Source: Phreatobacter sp. (GTDB taxonomy: Bacteria > Pseudomonadota > Alphaproteobacteria > Rhizobiales > Phreatobacteraceae). From it: a DNA stretch of 64,000 nucleotides. The stretch covers positions 1 through 64,000 of the forward strand of contig NZ_JAPZTZ010000001.1 in the NCBI RefSeq assembly GCF_027532945.1, in the 5' to 3' direction. Positions 27,675-36,391 of this stretch are shown here, in pieces. How positions within the stretch are numbered: the first letter of the stretch is position 1; each line of letters begins with the position of its first letter. The notes beneath the pieces were generated by a model. That model made no database searches. It was not told the origin of the DNA and worked only from the letters and a program-made list of their open reading frames with translations. The position numbers and the translations under genes were made by a program.

Positions 27675-29603
27675 TCAGCGCTGGGGCACCGTCGCGGGTG
27701 CCGGGGCTTCCGGCGACGGCTGCGACTGGGCGTCGGCCCGCGGCGCCTCGCCGGCCGGGACGGGGGCGGTGGCGATGGCGGGCGGCGCCTCCTGGCGCGG
27801 CAGTTCGGCGGTCAGCGCGCTCACCGGATCGGTCACGCCAGCGCCGAGGCGCGGGTCGGGGATCGCGCCCTGCCTGGCGGTCGCCTGCAGCAGGCGCCGC
27901 AGCATCGCCGGATCGGCGTCGGGATGGCGCTCGAGGATCAGCGCCGCAACGCCGCTGACATGGGCTGCCGCGACCGACGTGCCGGAGGAGATCTGGTAGC
28001 CGCCGCGCGGCGCCGGGAGGATGATCTCAACGCCCGGGGCTGCGAGAGCCACGTGCTCGCCCTGGGTCGCTGCATCGAAGAGCCGGCCGTCGCGGTCCGT
28101 CGCCGTGACCGCGATGACATTGGGATCGGCGGCCGGATAGGCAATGGGCGCGTTCGGCCCGCCATTGCCCATGGCCGCGATCATGGCGATGCGCCGGTCG
28201 GCAGCGACCTGGATGGCACGGGCGATCATCGGGTCGCGCGGTCCGGCGAAGCTCATGTTGATGACCTTGGCGCCGTTGCGGATGGCCCAGTCCATCGCCT
28301 TGACGATGTGGAAGCTGGTGCCGGTCGAGCCCTGGGTCTGGCCGGGCGCGAAGGCGCGGACGGCGTAGATGTCGGCCCCTGGCGAGACGCCGACCAGCTG
28401 GCGCTGCGCCACGATGGCGCCGACCATGCCGGTGCCGTGCTCATGCGCGCGGAACTGGCCGCCCACCGCATCAAAGCTCTGGACGACGCGGCCCTCAAGC
28501 TCGGGATGGCTGGCATCGACGCCGGAATCGATGACGGCGATCGCCACACGCTGGCCGCGGGCGAGCTGGTGCGCCTCCTGCAGCCGGAGCGCGCCGATGA
28601 CATATTGCAGGCGCTCGTCGCCCCGCGCCCGCATGGCGTTGGCCGATTGCAGCTTCACGCGGAATTCCGGCCTCTCGAACACGTAGTTGGGCTGGATATA
28701 GGCAAAGCCCACGGCTTGCTGCATGGCGCGAATGGCGGCCGGCACGGTCTGGCGGTTCGGCACGCGGTAGCGGTGCATTACCGCACCGACCGTTTCCGCC
28801 GTCTCGCGCTGCAACAGGCGCAGACCGAAGCGCCGCTCCACCTGGCGGATCGCCTCGGGCGGCGCGTCCGGCGACATGATGAAGAGAACTTCGCCCGCGA
28901 CGAAGCGCCGTTCGTTGGCAGGCGGCAGGCCCGGCGGCTCGCTAGCCGGCGACCGCGCATCGGTGTTGGCGCGCGCCTGTTCGATGATCGAGAGAATGGC
29001 CGGCACGGCGATGGCCGCCGCCGCGGCGCCGATGATCGCGTTGCGTCCGCCGCCGCCGCCGCCGAAGCCGCCACCGCCGGGCAGGCCGGGGGGCAGGATG
29101 CCGCCGGGACCACCGGGAATGCCGCCTCCTCCAACCGCCGCGCCGAGCACGGGGGCGATGACACCGAGCGCTGCCGCGGCGCCTGCGGCATTGCCAGCTT
29201 CAGGCTGCGCCTGGGGCGCGCGGGCGGGGCCGCGCCGCGCACCGCGGACGGCAGGCTGCTGCGGTCGGGCCTGGGCGGGCGCAGGCAGGCCCAGGACGGG
29301 TGCGAGGGCACCGAGCCCGCCGGGAAGGCCTTGCGGGGCTGCCTGCTGCGGCTCGGCGCCCCGGCGAACGGCGCGCGGGGCGGTGGAGGTCGGCTGGCCG
29401 CGGCGTGGGACTGCTGCACCGGGACGGCGCACGTCATTGGCGCGGCCCGCACCCTGGGCGCCGCCGAGAGACCGCAAGCCTGCCCCGAGGTCGAACTGGG
29501 CGGCGGCCGGACGGAGTTCAAGCCCCGGCAGGCCGCCGAGGCCCATCAGGACGGCGAGCGTTCCGGCAAGCGCGATGCGGGAGCGGCGTGACGGCAGGGA
29601 CAT
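27675..29603 (-). CDS. secreted S8 family serine peptidase
   Basis: 642 residues. Signal peptide (hydrophobic 10-30, cleavage near AAAQ 36), then about 200 residues of Pro/Ala/Gly-rich low-complexity sequence with GGGGFGGGGGG at 177-186 and a hydrophobic stretch at 189-207 (AIIGAAAAAIAVPAILSII) that may insert in a membrane. Residues 232-310 look like an inhibitor-type propeptide. Subtilisin domain 340-570 with the complete triad D359 (VIDSGVD), H388 (HEHGTG) and S543 (SSGTSVAAAHV); N480 region AAMGNGG supplies the oxyanion hole. The C-terminus is Pro-rich. Substrate unknown. Divergent from the PAS-GGDEF-EAL gene at 29838. Confidence 0.9.
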   Translation of the reverse strand: MSLPSRRSRIALAGTLAVLMGLGGLPGLELRPAAAQFDLGAGLRSLGGAQGAGRANDVRRPGAAVPRRGQPTSTAPRAVRRGAEPQQAAPQGLPGGLGALAPVLGLPAPAQARPQQPAVRGARRGPARAPQAQPEAGNAAGAAAALGVIAPVLGAAVGGGGIPGGPGGILPPGLPGGGGFGGGGGGRNAIIGAAAAAIAVPAILSIIEQARANTDARSPASEPPGLPPANERRFVAGEVLFIMSPDAPPEAIRQVERRFGLRLLQRETAETVGAVMHRYRVPNRQTVPAAIRAMQQAVGFAYIQPNYVFERPEFRVKLQSANAMRARGDERLQYVIGALRLQEAHQLARGQRVAIAVIDSGVDASHPELEGRVVQSFDAVGGQFRAHEHGTGMVGAIVAQRQLVGVSPGADIYAVRAFAPGQTQGSTGTSFHIVKAMDWAIRNGAKVINMSFAGPRDPMIARAIQVAADRRIAMIAAMGNGGPNAPIAYPAADPNVIAVTATDRDGRLFDAATQGEHVALAAPGVEIILPAPRGGYQISSGTSVAAAHVSGVAALILERHPDADPAMLRRLLQATARQGAIPDPRLGAGVTDPVSALTAELPRQEAPPAIATAPVPAGEAPRADAQSQPSPEAPAPATVPQR

Positions 29604-29837
29604 GCGGACCTCGTCGGCGTTCGGGCAGCCTGCCCTAGGGCGGCCCTGTTTCCAACCTGCGGCGTCACCGGCATGGTTCGGTTTCGCGCGCCCCCTGCCG
29701 CAGCAGCATCAGTGTCATCCGTTGCAATGCCCCGATACTCGCCAGTTGACGCGGTTCATCGCGCACTTCAACCGCCGGGTTAACGCAATGTTCGGCGAAT
29801 CGCGCTACCACCGCTGTCTTGAGCCAGGGAGCGGGGA

Positions 29838-32800
29838 TTGGCTTTGACGCGGATGGGAGCGGCTGGCCGAGTCGAACGGGATCGACGCTCTGCCGATCCC
29901 GCCGCGCTCGATTACCGTGACATCGCCCTCGACTCCGTCGCCCACGGCTTCTGCGTCTTCGCCCCCGATCTGACCATTCGCCTCGCCAACGCCAGGATGC
30001 GAGAGATCTTCGGCATGTCCGAGGATGTCATCCGTGTCGGCGCGCCGATGCGTGGCCTGCTCGTCTATAGCGCGAGCCGTGGTCGTCTCGGCAACAAGAC
30101 CATCGAGGAGGCCTGGGCCGAACGGCTCGCCCTCCTGGCCAAGGGTGAACCCTTCTCTCGGATCGAGGAATTCGCCGACGGGCGGGTGGTCTCCATCCGC
30201 TACCAGCCCGCCGCCCATGGCTGCTGGGTCGGCATCCACCACGACATCACCGCCCAGCACCGCCTCGAGCAGGAGTTACGTGCCCAGGCTTCGATCTTCG
30301 AGGAGGCGCTGGAGAACATGTCCCACGCCCTGGCGGTGTTCGACGTCGACCAGCGGCTCGTCATCTTCAACAGCCGCTACATCACCATGTACGGCTACGA
30401 TCCGGCCATCGTGCGTCGCGGCGCCCACCTCCGCCAGGTCCAGGCTCACGGCATCGAGCGCGGAATCTATGCCGGCATGACGCTGGAGCAGTTGCAGGAA
30501 GACTCGCGCCGCGTCATCGCGTCCGGTTCGGAGGTCAGCAAGCGCCGGCAACTGCTCGACGGGCGATGGATCGAGACCCGGTCACGGCCCATGCCCGGTG
30601 GCGGCTGGGTGTTCACTGCCGAGGACGTGACGGAACGCGAAACCTTCATCCAGGAGCTGAACGAGCAGCACCAGCGCTTCGACGCGGCGCTTAATGCCAT
30701 GTCCCAGGCGTTGTGCATGTTCGACGCGGACCAGCGCCTGATCGTCTGCAACGAGAACTACGTCACCCTCTTCGGCGCCGATCCCGCCGTGGTGAAGCCG
30801 GGCATTACCCTGCGGGATATCTTCGCGCATGGCGTTCAGCTCGGCAGCTATCCCGGGATGAGCGCCGACGAGCTCGTTGCCCGGCGTCTCGAAGCGATCG
30901 CCCGCAGCGACGGGAGAAGCTACGACCAGGAGATGACCGACGGTCGCATCATCGCCGTCTCCATCGAGACCATGGCGAATGGCGGCTGGCTCGGCATGTT
31001 CGAGGACGTCACCGAGATCCGCCGCGCCGAGGTGGAGCGCGCGCGGGCGCTGGCCGAGGTGCAGCAGCAGAACCTGCTCCTCGACGCCACGCTCGAGAGC
31101 ATGGCACAGGGCCTCTGCGTCTATGACCGCCACATGCGCGTCGTGGTCCGCAACCGGCGCTACCTCGACATCTACAGGCTGGAGGAAGACGATGTCCGGC
31201 CGGGCATGACCATGGTCGAGGTGATCGAGCGCAGCGTCGCCCGCGGCGTCCATACGAACGGGCGAACGGCGCAGGACATCGCCGACGAATTCATGAGCAT
31301 GGTGGAGGCGCACAGGGGCTATGCCCTCACCCGGCATCTCGCTGACGGCCGCATCCTGAACATCCGCGTCCAGCCCATGACCGATGGCGGCTGGCTCGCC
31401 ACCTTCGAGGACGTCACGGCCCGCGAGCGCGCAACGCTGGAGCTCAGCGAGCAGCACCGCCGCTTCAACGTGGCGCTGAACAACATGGCCCATGGCCTCG
31501 CCATGCTCGATGAAAATCTCAACCTCATCGTCTGCAACCGGCGCTACCTCGACATGTACGGCATGTCCGCCGATGTCGTGCGTCCCAGAATCGCCATGCT
31601 GGACATCGTCCGCCACAGCATTGCCCAGGGCAACTACGCCAAGGCAGGCCCCGAGGAACTGGTCGCCGACTATTTGGACAGCCTGCGCCGCGGCGAATAT
31701 CTCTCCCACCGCCACTTGTCCGGCGACCGCATCTACAAGGTCCTCTATCAGCCCATGCCCCATGGCGGCTGGGTGGCAGTCCACGAGGACGTGACCGAGC
31801 GCCACAAGGTCGAGCAGCACATCGTCCATCTGGCTCACCACGACGCGCTCACCGGCCTGCCGAACCGGACTCTCTTCCGCGAACGCCTGGCTGAAGGGCT
31901 GGCTGCTCTCTCGACCTCGGATGGTTCGCTCGCCCTGCTCTGCCTCGACCTCGACCATTTCAAGTCGGTCAACGACACGCTCGGCCACCCCGTCGGCGAC
32001 GAGATGCTGTCGGTGGTCGCCCGCCGCCTCGAACAGGCGGTCGGCGATGCCGGTACGATCGCCCGTCTCGGCGGCGACGAATTCGCCATCCTGCTGAGCG
32101 GGCGCGACGGGACGCCCGGCGGCGCCGAATGCATGGCGCGCCGCCTCGGCCAGACTCTCAGCGAGCCGCTCGTTATCGAAGGGCACGTCATCAACACCAG
32201 CATGAGCATGGGCATCGCCATCGCGCTGCGCGACGCCGGGTCGGGCGACCAGTTGATGAAATGCGCCGATCTCGCGCTCTACCGCGCCAAGGCCGAGGGC
32301 CGTTCAACCTACCGCTTCTACGAGGCGGACATGAGCCGCAGCATGGAGGCGCGCCGCGAACTGGAGCTCGACCTGCGCGAGGCGCTCGCGGCGCAGGAAT
32401 TTCACCTCGTCTTCCAGCCGCAGGTCGACAGCACCGGCCTCAAGCTTGCCGGCTTCGAGGCGCTGGTCCGCTGGACCCATGCTTTGCGCGGCCCGGTGCC
32501 TCCGAACGACTTCATCCCGATCGCCGAGGAGACCGGCCTCATCGTGCCGCTTGGCCGCTGGGTGCTTGAGGCCGCTTGCCGCCAGGCCGTCACCTGGCCC
32601 ACCTCCGTGCCGGTCGCGATCAACCTCTCGCCGGTTCAGTTCAAGGACCGTCAGCTCGTCGACATGGTGAGACGGGTCCTCGCCGAGACGGGCCTTGCTC
32701 CCGGCCGGCTGGAGCTGGAGATCACCGAGGCGGTGCTGCTGCAGAACGACGACGTCACCATGGCCATGCTGCACGACCTTCGGGCGCTCGGCGTGCGCAT

Positions 32801-33110
32801 CGCCATGGACGATTTCGGCGTCGGCTACTCCTCGCTGAGCTACCTGCGCCGCTTCCGCTTCGACAAGATCAAGATCGACCGGTCCTTCATCGCCGATCTC
32901 GACCGCGGCGCGGACAATGCGGCGATCGTCCGCGCCATGGCACAGCTCGGCCGCAGTCTCGGCATCGACACCACCGCCGAAGGGGTCGAGAGCGAGGAGC
33001 AGCTCGCCATCGTGCGCGCCTGTGGCTGCAGCCACGTCCAGGGCTATCTCGTCAGCCCGCCGCGCGGCACAATGGATGTCTCGGGGCTGATCGATCGGTT
33101 CCAGGGTTAG
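29838..33110 (+). CDS. five-PAS GGDEF-EAL protein
   Basis: 1090 residues from TTG at 29838 (AGGGAG upstream) or ATG at 29853. The N-terminal 650 residues hold five tandem PAS_7-like repeats, each with a (N/S)M(A/S)xx(L/F)x(V/M)(F/Y/L)D opening and a NxxY(L/V/I) turn, starting near 30, 155, 285, 410 and 535. Then GGDEF (motif at about 745-749) and EAL (EAL at about 874; EITEAVLL; MDDFGVGYSSLSYL; KIKIDRSF). Catalytic motifs of both enzymes are intact, but the RxxD inhibitory site before GGDEF is absent, unlike the 23312-25933 protein. No signal peptide or membrane helix. It probably links an internal signal to c-di-GMP turnover. Confidence 0.92.
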   Translation: MALTRMGAAGRVERDRRSADPAALDYRDIALDSVAHGFCVFAPDLTIRLANARMREIFGMSEDVIRVGAPMRGLLVYSASRGRLGNKTIEEAWAERLALLAKGEPFSRIEEFADGRVVSIRYQPAAHGCWVGIHHDITAQHRLEQELRAQASIFEEALENMSHALAVFDVDQRLVIFNSRYITMYGYDPAIVRRGAHLRQVQAHGIERGIYAGMTLEQLQEDSRRVIASGSEVSKRRQLLDGRWIETRSRPMPGGGWVFTAEDVTERETFIQELNEQHQRFDAALNAMSQALCMFDADQRLIVCNENYVTLFGADPAVVKPGITLRDIFAHGVQLGSYPGMSADELVARRLEAIARSDGRSYDQEMTDGRIIAVSIETMANGGWLGMFEDVTEIRRAEVERARALAEVQQQNLLLDATLESMAQGLCVYDRHMRVVVRNRRYLDIYRLEEDDVRPGMTMVEVIERSVARGVHTNGRTAQDIADEFMSMVEAHRGYALTRHLADGRILNIRVQPMTDGGWLATFEDVTARERATLELSEQHRRFNVALNNMAHGLAMLDENLNLIVCNRRYLDMYGMSADVVRPRIAMLDIVRHSIAQGNYAKAGPEELVADYLDSLRRGEYLSHRHLSGDRIYKVLYQPMPHGGWVAVHEDVTERHKVEQHIVHLAHHDALTGLPNRTLFRERLAEGLAALSTSDGSLALLCLDLDHFKSVNDTLGHPVGDEMLSVVARRLEQAVGDAGTIARLGGDEFAILLSGRDGTPGGAECMARRLGQTLSEPLVIEGHVINTSMSMGIAIALRDAGSGDQLMKCADLALYRAKAEGRSTYRFYEADMSRSMEARRELELDLREALAAQEFHLVFQPQVDSTGLKLAGFEALVRWTHALRGPVPPNDFIPIAEETGLIVPLGRWVLEAACRQAVTWPTSVPVAINLSPVQFKDRQLVDMVRRVLAETGLAPGRLELEITEAVLLQNDDVTMAMLHDLRALGVRIAMDDFGVGYSSLSYLRRFRFDKIKIDRSFIADLDRGADNAAIVRAMAQLGRSLGIDTTAEGVESEEQLAIVRACGCSHVQGYLVSPPRGTMDVSGLIDRFQG

Positions 33111-33345
33111 AGGCTTGCTCAGGTTCCGTATTCACCGCAACTGACAGCCTGAAGGCGCTTGCTACGATACCAAAAGCCACCGGCTGGGTGACTCGGATGG
33201 TACCTCCCATATCCCCGAAGCTGTTCTCAGGCGTGCGATGGACCCCCACTGTTTCAGTCGGCTTGCTACTAGCCGATACGTGCCGAACCCGCCATTTACG
33301 CGCCCAAAAGGAAAGGAGGTCGCCCCAGGATCATATGATCGTAAG

Positions 33346-34077
33346 CTAAATCTGAGTCGGCCGTTCTGGCGCGGCCCAGAGGGGATTTAGCGCTTCCCAA
33401 GCAACTCTTTGCACCTTCACGGGGTGAATCTGCGACAATGCAGCCCACAGGATCTGACATTCGGGCTGTTTCAGGCGCCAGCACGCCTCATACACGGCGT
33501 CGGAGAGAGGTCGTGCGTTGGTCGGATTTATGTAATGAATAAGTCCAGTATTCATGATTCTAATGTTCTCCGAAATGAGGCCATTTGAAATTAGCGCATA
33601 AAGATACGCTCGCGTTTCCTGCATGTGGCGTTCGTATCTCTCTTGGCCACGCGCAGCGTCAATTTCTGCAGAAAGTGTTTCTTTTTGCAGGGGGGTTTCG
33701 CGTATGAGAACATCCTTCGCCTCATCACGATTGTTCAAAATCCAATTGATGTGCTCATGAGTTATTGAAAATTTGTGATCAACATATGTAATTGATTGAA
33801 AGCAAGAAAAATTATCAAATGAGTCCAAGAATTTCAGAAACTTCACCCATTTGGATTGCAGTGAAGAGCATAGTATATCCTTGGAGATTTCGTCAGGCTT
33901 CCACAGAACACACTCCCATCCCATTGCTCGTATGTGAGTCTGAAGCGCCGGCTTGTCCGTAAAGAATACACATCGTTGTCCAGGAATTGCAGGGTAAACG
34001 GCGTCAAAATCTGTCCCGAATAGGCAGCTAACGATTAAGTGCGCTCGTTCGGTCCTCGGTGGCATGTGTTTTCCCAT
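33346..34077 (-). CDS. glycosyltransferase-like protein (DUF616/TOD1-MUCI70 type)
   Basis: 243 residues from the ATG at 34077, which has AGGAG just upstream; the frame extends to 34176 but that part overlaps a strong hairpin. It is clearly AT-richer than its neighbours, suggesting transfer. Pattern: LIVSCLFGTDFDAVY, CVFFTDKPALQTHI, MGWECVLWKPDE, KWVKFLKF, ITYVDHKFSI and a long helix with GQERYERHMQETRAYLY, ending PECQILWAALSQIHP. This follows the layout of DUF616 proteins (a FTD, then a W/YxD strand, an ETG/NTG turn and a DQ-like end). The donor and acceptor are unknown. The match is by eye only. Confidence 0.55.
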   Translation of the reverse strand: MGKHMPPRTERAHLIVSCLFGTDFDAVYPAIPGQRCVFFTDKPALQTHIRAMGWECVLWKPDEISKDILCSSLQSKWVKFLKFLDSFDNFSCFQSITYVDHKFSITHEHINWILNNRDEAKDVLIRETPLQKETLSAEIDAARGQERYERHMQETRAYLYALISNGLISENIRIMNTGLIHYINPTNARPLSDAVYEACWRLKQPECQILWAALSQIHPVKVQRVAWEALNPLWAAPERPTQI

Positions 34078-34134
34078 GGCTCCTAGATATCGGAAAATTC
34101 GAAAAACGGGATCGACTTGTCGCCAGTTGCGTAC

Positions 34135-34166
34135 CGAACGTCCATATCCGAAGGTATGGACGTTCG
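34135..34166 (-). promoter_or_regulatory. 12-bp perfect inverted repeat upstream of glycosyltransferase-like gene
   Basis: CGAACGTCCATA (34135-34146) and TATGGACGTTCG (34155-34166) flank 8 bases. Read on the minus strand the loop is CCTTCGGA, containing a C-UUCG-G tetraloop. There is no T-tract, so it is not a standard terminator. It sits 58 bases before the chosen start and may be an operator or a structured leader. Confidence 0.55.
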
Positions 34167-34355
34167 ATGTCAACATAGATCACAACCAACGGCGGCAAAC
34201 TGACCAATGGCACGGAACCCGCCCGAAGAGCGGGGCTGTCGTGTGCAGTACCCTTATTTGATCGGCACACCACGAAATTCTTGCTGTTGCGAGATCATGG
34301 CCAAAATAGCCTTCGCCGCGAGAAGGTGATCAGAATACTATGTAGGTTTGGCCGA

Positions 34356-34997
34356 CTACCCTTCTTTTGCCGGTTTGCGAGCAAGCCAGGTCGCGTGGTC
34401 GACGCGATCGAGGCCGAAGACCTCGTCCTGGCGGGAATAGAGATTGCCGAAGAGCCGGCCGACCGGGCGATAGGCCGCCATGTCGACGTTGAACTTCTCG
34501 TCCATCACGTCCTCGCGGACATGCACATGCAGCACTCGCCCGACCAGCAGTTCGCGCTGCGGTCCGAAGGCGAGTGACACCTCGCGGACGCATTCGAGCG
34601 CGGCCGGCGCCTCGGCGATCCGCGGTGCAGGGATGGTCACCGAGGCAGCTGTGGTGAGGCCGGCAGCCTCGACCTCCGAGACATCGGGCGGGAAGTCGAT
34701 GGCGCAGGTGTTCATGGCCTCGGCCAGCGCCTCGTCGACCATATTGACCACGAAGGACCCGGCCGCGGCGATGTGCCGGGTCGTGTCCTTCGGGGAATGG
34801 TCGGGCTTGTGCTGCAGGCCGAGGACGACGAGGGGCGGCGCTTCCGAGAACACGTTGAAGAACGAGAAGGGGGCGGCGTTCACCACCCCGCCCGGGCCGA
34901 GCGTCGAGACCAGCGCGATGGGACGCGGCACGACGAGCGAGCAGAGGATCTTGTAGATCCGGTCCCCCGGCAGGGTGTCGAGCGGGATGGAGCGCAT
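34356..34997 (-). CDS. flavin reductase-like FMN-binding protein
   Basis: 213 residues of the flavin_reduct/FMN split-barrel family. It opens YKILCSLVVPRPIALVSTLG and then shows VNAAPFSFFNVFSEAPPLVVLGL, the usual FMN-binding core, and a later VGRVLHVHVRED strand. Members reduce flavins or act as the FMN subunit of two-component oxygenases. It begins 14 bases after the stop of the degenerate PCuAC gene, so it may be the last gene of the copper cluster, although a functional link is not obvious. The region on its other side is the AT-richer island. Confidence 0.85.
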   Translation of the reverse strand: MRSIPLDTLPGDRIYKILCSLVVPRPIALVSTLGPGGVVNAAPFSFFNVFSEAPPLVVLGLQHKPDHSPKDTTRHIAAAGSFVVNMVDEALAEAMNTCAIDFPPDVSEVEAAGLTTAASVTIPAPRIAEAPAALECVREVSLAFGPQRELLVGRVLHVHVREDVMDEKFNVDMAAYRPVGRLFGNLYSRQDEVFGLDRVDHATWLARKPAKEG

Positions 34998-35011
34998 TGC
35001 GGCCTCAGCGG

Positions 35012-35440
35012 TCAGGAGGAATAGGGTGCACGCTCCACCCAGATCTCGACCTCCTTGGCGCCGTTGCGCTCGAAGACGAGGGTCAGGGGGAAGCGGTCAC
35101 GAACCTTCAGCGGGCGCTTCAGGCCGGTGAGCAGAAGATGCGGCCCGTCCGCTCGCATGCCGATCGGCCGGCGGGGGACGATGTCCCAGCGCGGGGCGGC
35201 GGGCCCGCCGGCCACCGGGCGGAACTCCACGGCCTCAGCCACGTCCGTCCGCGCGGACAGGAGCGCGTCGGGCTGGTTCTGGACGACCGCCAGCGGCATG
35301 AAGGCGCGCGTCGTCGCCCCCTCCGACGGCAGGCACCAGGCATGGCCGATCATCAGGTCGCCGTGGCGATAGGAATGCGCGAAGGCCGGCACTGCCGCGA
35401 GAAGCGCGGGGGCAGCGAGAAGACTGCGGCGATCGATCAT
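35012..35440 (-). CDS. PCuAC-family protein, degenerate copper site
   Basis: 142 residues from the ATG at 35440, giving a signal peptide (MIDRRSLLAAPALLAAVPAFA). The fold follows PCuAC copper chaperones: IGHAWCLPSEGATTRAFMPLAVVQN and a C-terminal GPHLLLTGLKRPLKVRDRFPLTLVFERNG. However, the copper ligands of the family are mostly lost: no His where the first ligand lies (EAVEFRPVAG), and the final HxM is HLL. It follows the intact paralog by 1 base. It may have become a partner or bind another ligand. Periplasmic. Confidence 0.8.
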   Translation of the reverse strand: MIDRRSLLAAPALLAAVPAFAHSYRHGDLMIGHAWCLPSEGATTRAFMPLAVVQNQPDALLSARTDVAEAVEFRPVAGGPAAPRWDIVPRRPIGMRADGPHLLLTGLKRPLKVRDRFPLTLVFERNGAKEVEIWVERAPYSS

Positions 35441-35441
35441 G

Positions 35442-35960
35442 TCAGTGCCTCGCCGCGCCGTGGCCGGCAGGGCCCGGTGCGCCGACCGGCGCCACGTCAT
35501 AGGCGATCTCGATCGTGCCGGCCTTCTCGAAGACCAGCGTGCCCCGCAGCGGCGCGCCGGCCCGGACCGGCTCGCCCAGCTCCATGAACATCATGTGGTA
35601 GCCGCCCGGGCGCAGTTGAACCGAACCCCCCGCGGGGATCTCCAGACCGCTGCGCAGCTCGCGCATCCGCATCATGCCGTCGGCCATGGCCATTTCGTGG
35701 ACCTCGACCCGCGGCGCGCCCGGAAAGGTGCCGCCGACGAGACGGTCCGGCGAGGTGCCGGTATTGCGAATGGTCATGAAGCCGCCGGCGACCCGGGCGC
35801 CGCCCGGCGTCGCGCGGGTCCATGGCGCTTCGATCACCAGCGCGCCGAGGCGGAAGATGGCGGGGTTTGCGGCAGCATTGCCGGTGTGGCCATGGCCCTG
35901 GGCCACGGCAATGCTGGGAACGATGGCGGCGGCGGCCGCGAGAAACAGGCGTCGGTTCAT
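35442..35960 (-). CDS. PCuAC copper chaperone
   Basis: 172 residues from the ATG at 35960 with a signal peptide (cleavage near AVAQ 20) and a His-containing N-terminus (QGHGHTG). The Cu(I) motif is complete: H88, M99, H122 and M124 (HEM, RMR, YHMMF), matching H-x10-M-x21/22-H-x-M. PCuAC proteins carry Cu(I) in the periplasm to the CuA site of cytochrome c oxidase. It overlaps neither neighbour; the DUF2946-like gene ends 38 bases upstream and the degenerate paralog starts 1 base downstream. The C-terminal tail HGAARH may also bind metal. Confidence 0.9.
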   Translation of the reverse strand: MNRRLFLAAAAAIVPSIAVAQGHGHTGNAAANPAIFRLGALVIEAPWTRATPGGARVAGGFMTIRNTGTSPDRLVGGTFPGAPRVEVHEMAMADGMMRMRELRSGLEIPAGGSVQLRPGGYHMMFMELGEPVRAGAPLRGTLVFEKAGTIEIAYDVAPVGAPGPAGHGAARH

Positions 35961-35998
35961 GGATATCTCTCGATCAGGGACAGGGGAGGCGGCGGTCA

Positions 35999-36340
35999 TC
36001 AGGCGATGACCGGCGGCGCCCTGGCGGCCTGGTCGAGAGTGGGGCGAGGTCGGAAGGCCTCCGCCGGCGCCCCCATGGAGCGAGCCATGGGAGCGAAGAC
36101 GACAGGTGTTGCGGGCTCGCGGACCGGGATCGCTGCGCCATCGCCGCCGCCGGCGAGAAGGCAGTGCACTGTGCAGTTCCGGTCGGGCGGGTGGCTGTTG
36201 CCCTTCTCGTCGGACAGGCAGAAGCCCGTCAGGTCCGGCATGGCGGCAACCTGCGCCGCCCGCGCCGTCTGCACGAGCAGTCCCTGCGCGGCGAGCGCAA
36301 AGGCAAGAAGGAGGATGGCAACAAGGCGCATCGGGCGCAT
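35999..36340 (-). CDS. DUF2946-like small membrane/secreted protein
   Basis: 113 residues. The N-terminus (about 5-28) is a hydrophobic signal or anchor. The middle has FCLSDEKG and NCTVHCLLAGGG, a CxxxC-type pattern seen in DUF2946 proteins, which commonly neighbour copper genes. The C-terminal part is Pro/Ala-rich with no further domain. First gene of the minus-strand copper cluster (DUF2946-like, PCuAC, degenerate PCuAC). It probably handles copper at the membrane, inferred from neighbours. Confidence 0.7.
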   Translation of the reverse strand: MRPMRLVAILLLAFALAAQGLLVQTARAAQVAAMPDLTGFCLSDEKGNSHPPDRNCTVHCLLAGGGDGAAIPVREPATPVVFAPMARSMGAPAEAFRPRPTLDQAARAPPVIA

Positions 36341-36391
36341 GCGGCCTATCTAGGCCCCTGTGATGCCCGCGGCAATCACAGGGCGCGCGGG

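Noticed and set aside
30582-32186. 534-residue minus-strand frame inside the five-PAS gene
   Set aside because: The plus-strand PAS-GGDEF protein is continuous with intact motifs, so this is an antisense shadow.
33111-34355. AT-richer segment considered as a prophage or insertion sequence remnant
   Set aside because: No integrase, transposase, tRNA or direct repeats were seen at its edges.
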